Of a stretch of 6,978 nucleotides of DNA, positions 6,413-6,978 are shown one piece after another. How positions within the stretch are numbered: position 1 is the first letter of the stretch; each line of letters opens with the position of its first letter. This DNA is from Spartobacteria bacterium (GTDB lineage: Bacteria; Verrucomicrobiota; Verrucomicrobiia; Chthoniobacterales; UBA10450): the NCBI GenBank assembly GCA_003445855.1, contig DMCG01000199.1, forward strand, positions 1 to 6,978. The letters are read 5' to 3'. Made by a program: the position numbers and the translations under genes. The notes below the pieces were generated by a model. It ran no database searches. It saw only the letters and a program-made list of their open reading frames with translations, and was not told the origin of the DNA.

Positions 6413-6418
6413 TATATT
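6413..6418 (+). promoter_or_regulatory. Possible -10 box for mreB
   Basis: TATATT matches the -10 consensus at five of six positions and sits just right of the repeat array. No good -35 is found at 16-18 nt; the nearest, TTCACG at 6387-6392, is 20 nt away. If used, it would give an mreB leader of about 130 nt containing the hairpin at 6428-6444 and the junction-like fold at 6474-6543. Confidence 0.25.
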
Positions 6419-6427
6419 AAGAGCTTG

Positions 6428-6444
6428 ACGGGGCGAGGCCCCGT
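6428..6444 (+). other. GC-rich stem-loop in the mreB upstream region
   Basis: ACGGGGC (6428-6434) pairs with GCCCCGT (6438-6444) around the loop GAG, followed by only TTTC. It resembles a weak terminator or attenuator in the direction of mreB, but the T-tract is too short for a confident call. Confidence 0.4.
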
Positions 6445-6473
6445 TTCATGTTACCGCGTTTCAGCCGGTCGAA

Positions 6474-6543
6474 TCGCGCTCCCAGCACACGATTTGCTGT
6501 AGAGATCGAAGCCATGAGGCGCTTCCGACAGACTGGAGCGCGA
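6474..6543 (+). other. Possible structured leader (three-way junction) of mreB
   Basis: TCGCGCTCC (6474-6482) pairs perfectly with GGAGCGCGA (6535-6543), closing a 52-nt interior. Inside, CAGCA (6483-6487) pairs with TGCTG (6495-6499), directly stacked on the outer helix, and GAAGC (6508-6512) pairs with GCTTC (6521-6525). The result would be a three-helix junction ending 13 nt before the mreB start. It fits no riboswitch class I can name. The pairings are read directly from the sequence; that the RNA folds or regulates is inference. Confidence 0.35.
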
Positions 6544-6556
6544 CCAATTTAATTTC

Positions 6557-6978
6557 ATGTTCAAGGGACTTTTCGGCTTTCTTTCGAGCGATATCGGGAT
6601 TGATCTCGGCACGTCGAACACCCTTGTTTACGTAAAAGATCAAGGGATCGTCCTGCGCGAGCCATCGGTCGTGGCGGTGCAAGCGGGCACTAATAAAGTG
6701 CTCGCGGTGGGCGACGAAGCAAAGCGCATGCTTGGCCGCACGCCGTCGAACATTGTCGCTGTGCGTCCGTTGAAAGATGGCGTGATTTCCGACTTCGAGG
6801 TGACCGAAGCGATGCTGCGCCATTTCATTTCCAAAGTGCACAACCGCCGTGTGCGCGCGCGACCGCGAGTTGTCATCGCGGTGCCATCGGGAATCACGGA
6901 AGTGGAGAAGCGCGCGGTGCGCGAATCGGCCAACCATGCCGGCGCGCGCGAAGTTTATCTGATCGAGGAACCGATGGC
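6557..6978 (+). CDS. mreB: Rod-shape-determining protein MreB, N-terminal part (3' end outside window)
   Basis: The first 140 codons of a bacterial actin are present. MreB polymerises on the inner face of the cytoplasmic membrane and guides the cell-elongation wall-synthesis complex. The protein opens with an amphipathic membrane-binding stretch, [10 protein letters not shown], then the actin-fold nucleotide-binding motif [15 protein letters not shown] (12-26). [39 protein letters not shown] and YLIEEPMA at the window edge follow, all typical of MreB. ATG 6557 gives the standard family N-terminus. No Shine-Dalgarno is visible in the AT-rich stretch just before it (CCAATTTAATTTC). It is divergent from rpe, with 259 nt of repeat- and hairpin-bearing DNA between them. 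In most bacteria mreC and mreD follow, but they would be outside the window. Confidence 0.96.
   Translation, partial: MFKGLFGFLSSDIGIDLGTSNTLVYVKDQGIVLREPSVVAVQAGTNKVLAVGDEAKRMLGRTPSNIVAVRPLKDGVISDFEVTEAMLRHFISKVHNRRVRARPRVVIAVPSGITEVEKRAVRESANHAGAREVYLIEEPM

Noticed and set aside
6461..6937. 158-residue minus-strand ORF opposite mreB
   Set aside because: Antisense shadow of the conserved mreB coding frame, with composition typical of GC-rich antisense frames.

Overview
The window comes from a diderm (Gram-negative-type), moderately GC-rich bacterium. The evidence is an outer-membrane secretin, Sec signal peptides on three products, meso-DAP peptidoglycan recycling (Mpl) and MreB. Gene content and the style of the intergenic palindromes and short AT-rich repeats suggest a soil Verrucomicrobiota-like lineage. 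That placement is a guess from overall appearance, not from a marker gene.

Layout. (1) 1-368, plus: the C-terminal third of a Mur-ligase-family protein, almost certainly Mpl. (2) 368-414: two adjacent perfect hairpins in the gap between converging genes. (3) 424-870, minus: a secreted SnoaL/DUF4440-like protein of NTF2-like fold. (4) 871-975: a short divergent intergenic region with a weak promoter candidate. (5) 976-5463, plus: a compact three-gene operon with 7-8 nt gaps, made of the type II secretion secretin gspD, a small secreted peptidoglycan-binding-domain protein, and the secretion ATPase gspE. A strong intrinsic terminator closes it at 5489-5518. (6) 5519-5631: non-coding sequence holding several hairpins. 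(7) 5632-6297, minus: ribulose-phosphate 3-epimerase (rpe). (8) 6298-6556: a 259-nt divergent intergenic region with an array of ~8-bp repeats in two opposed blocks, a GC hairpin, and a 70-nt stretch that can fold as a three-way junction just before mreB. (9) 6557 to the window end, plus: the N-terminal 140 codons of mreB.

How the genes work together. gspD and gspE supply the outer-membrane channel and the cytoplasmic motor of a type II secretion system. The protein encoded between them would be periplasmic and carries a peptidoglycan-binding fold, so it is a natural candidate for anchoring or guiding the secretin through the wall. No inner-membrane platform (gspF) or pseudopilin genes follow, and the terminator after gspE implies they lie elsewhere. 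Mpl and mreB are cell-wall genes at the window edges; rpe is central carbon metabolism.

Nothing here is a clearly new defence or mobile system. The observations most worth following are the peptidoglycan-binding gene inside the secretion operon, the opposed 8-bp repeat array, and the possible structured leader of mreB.
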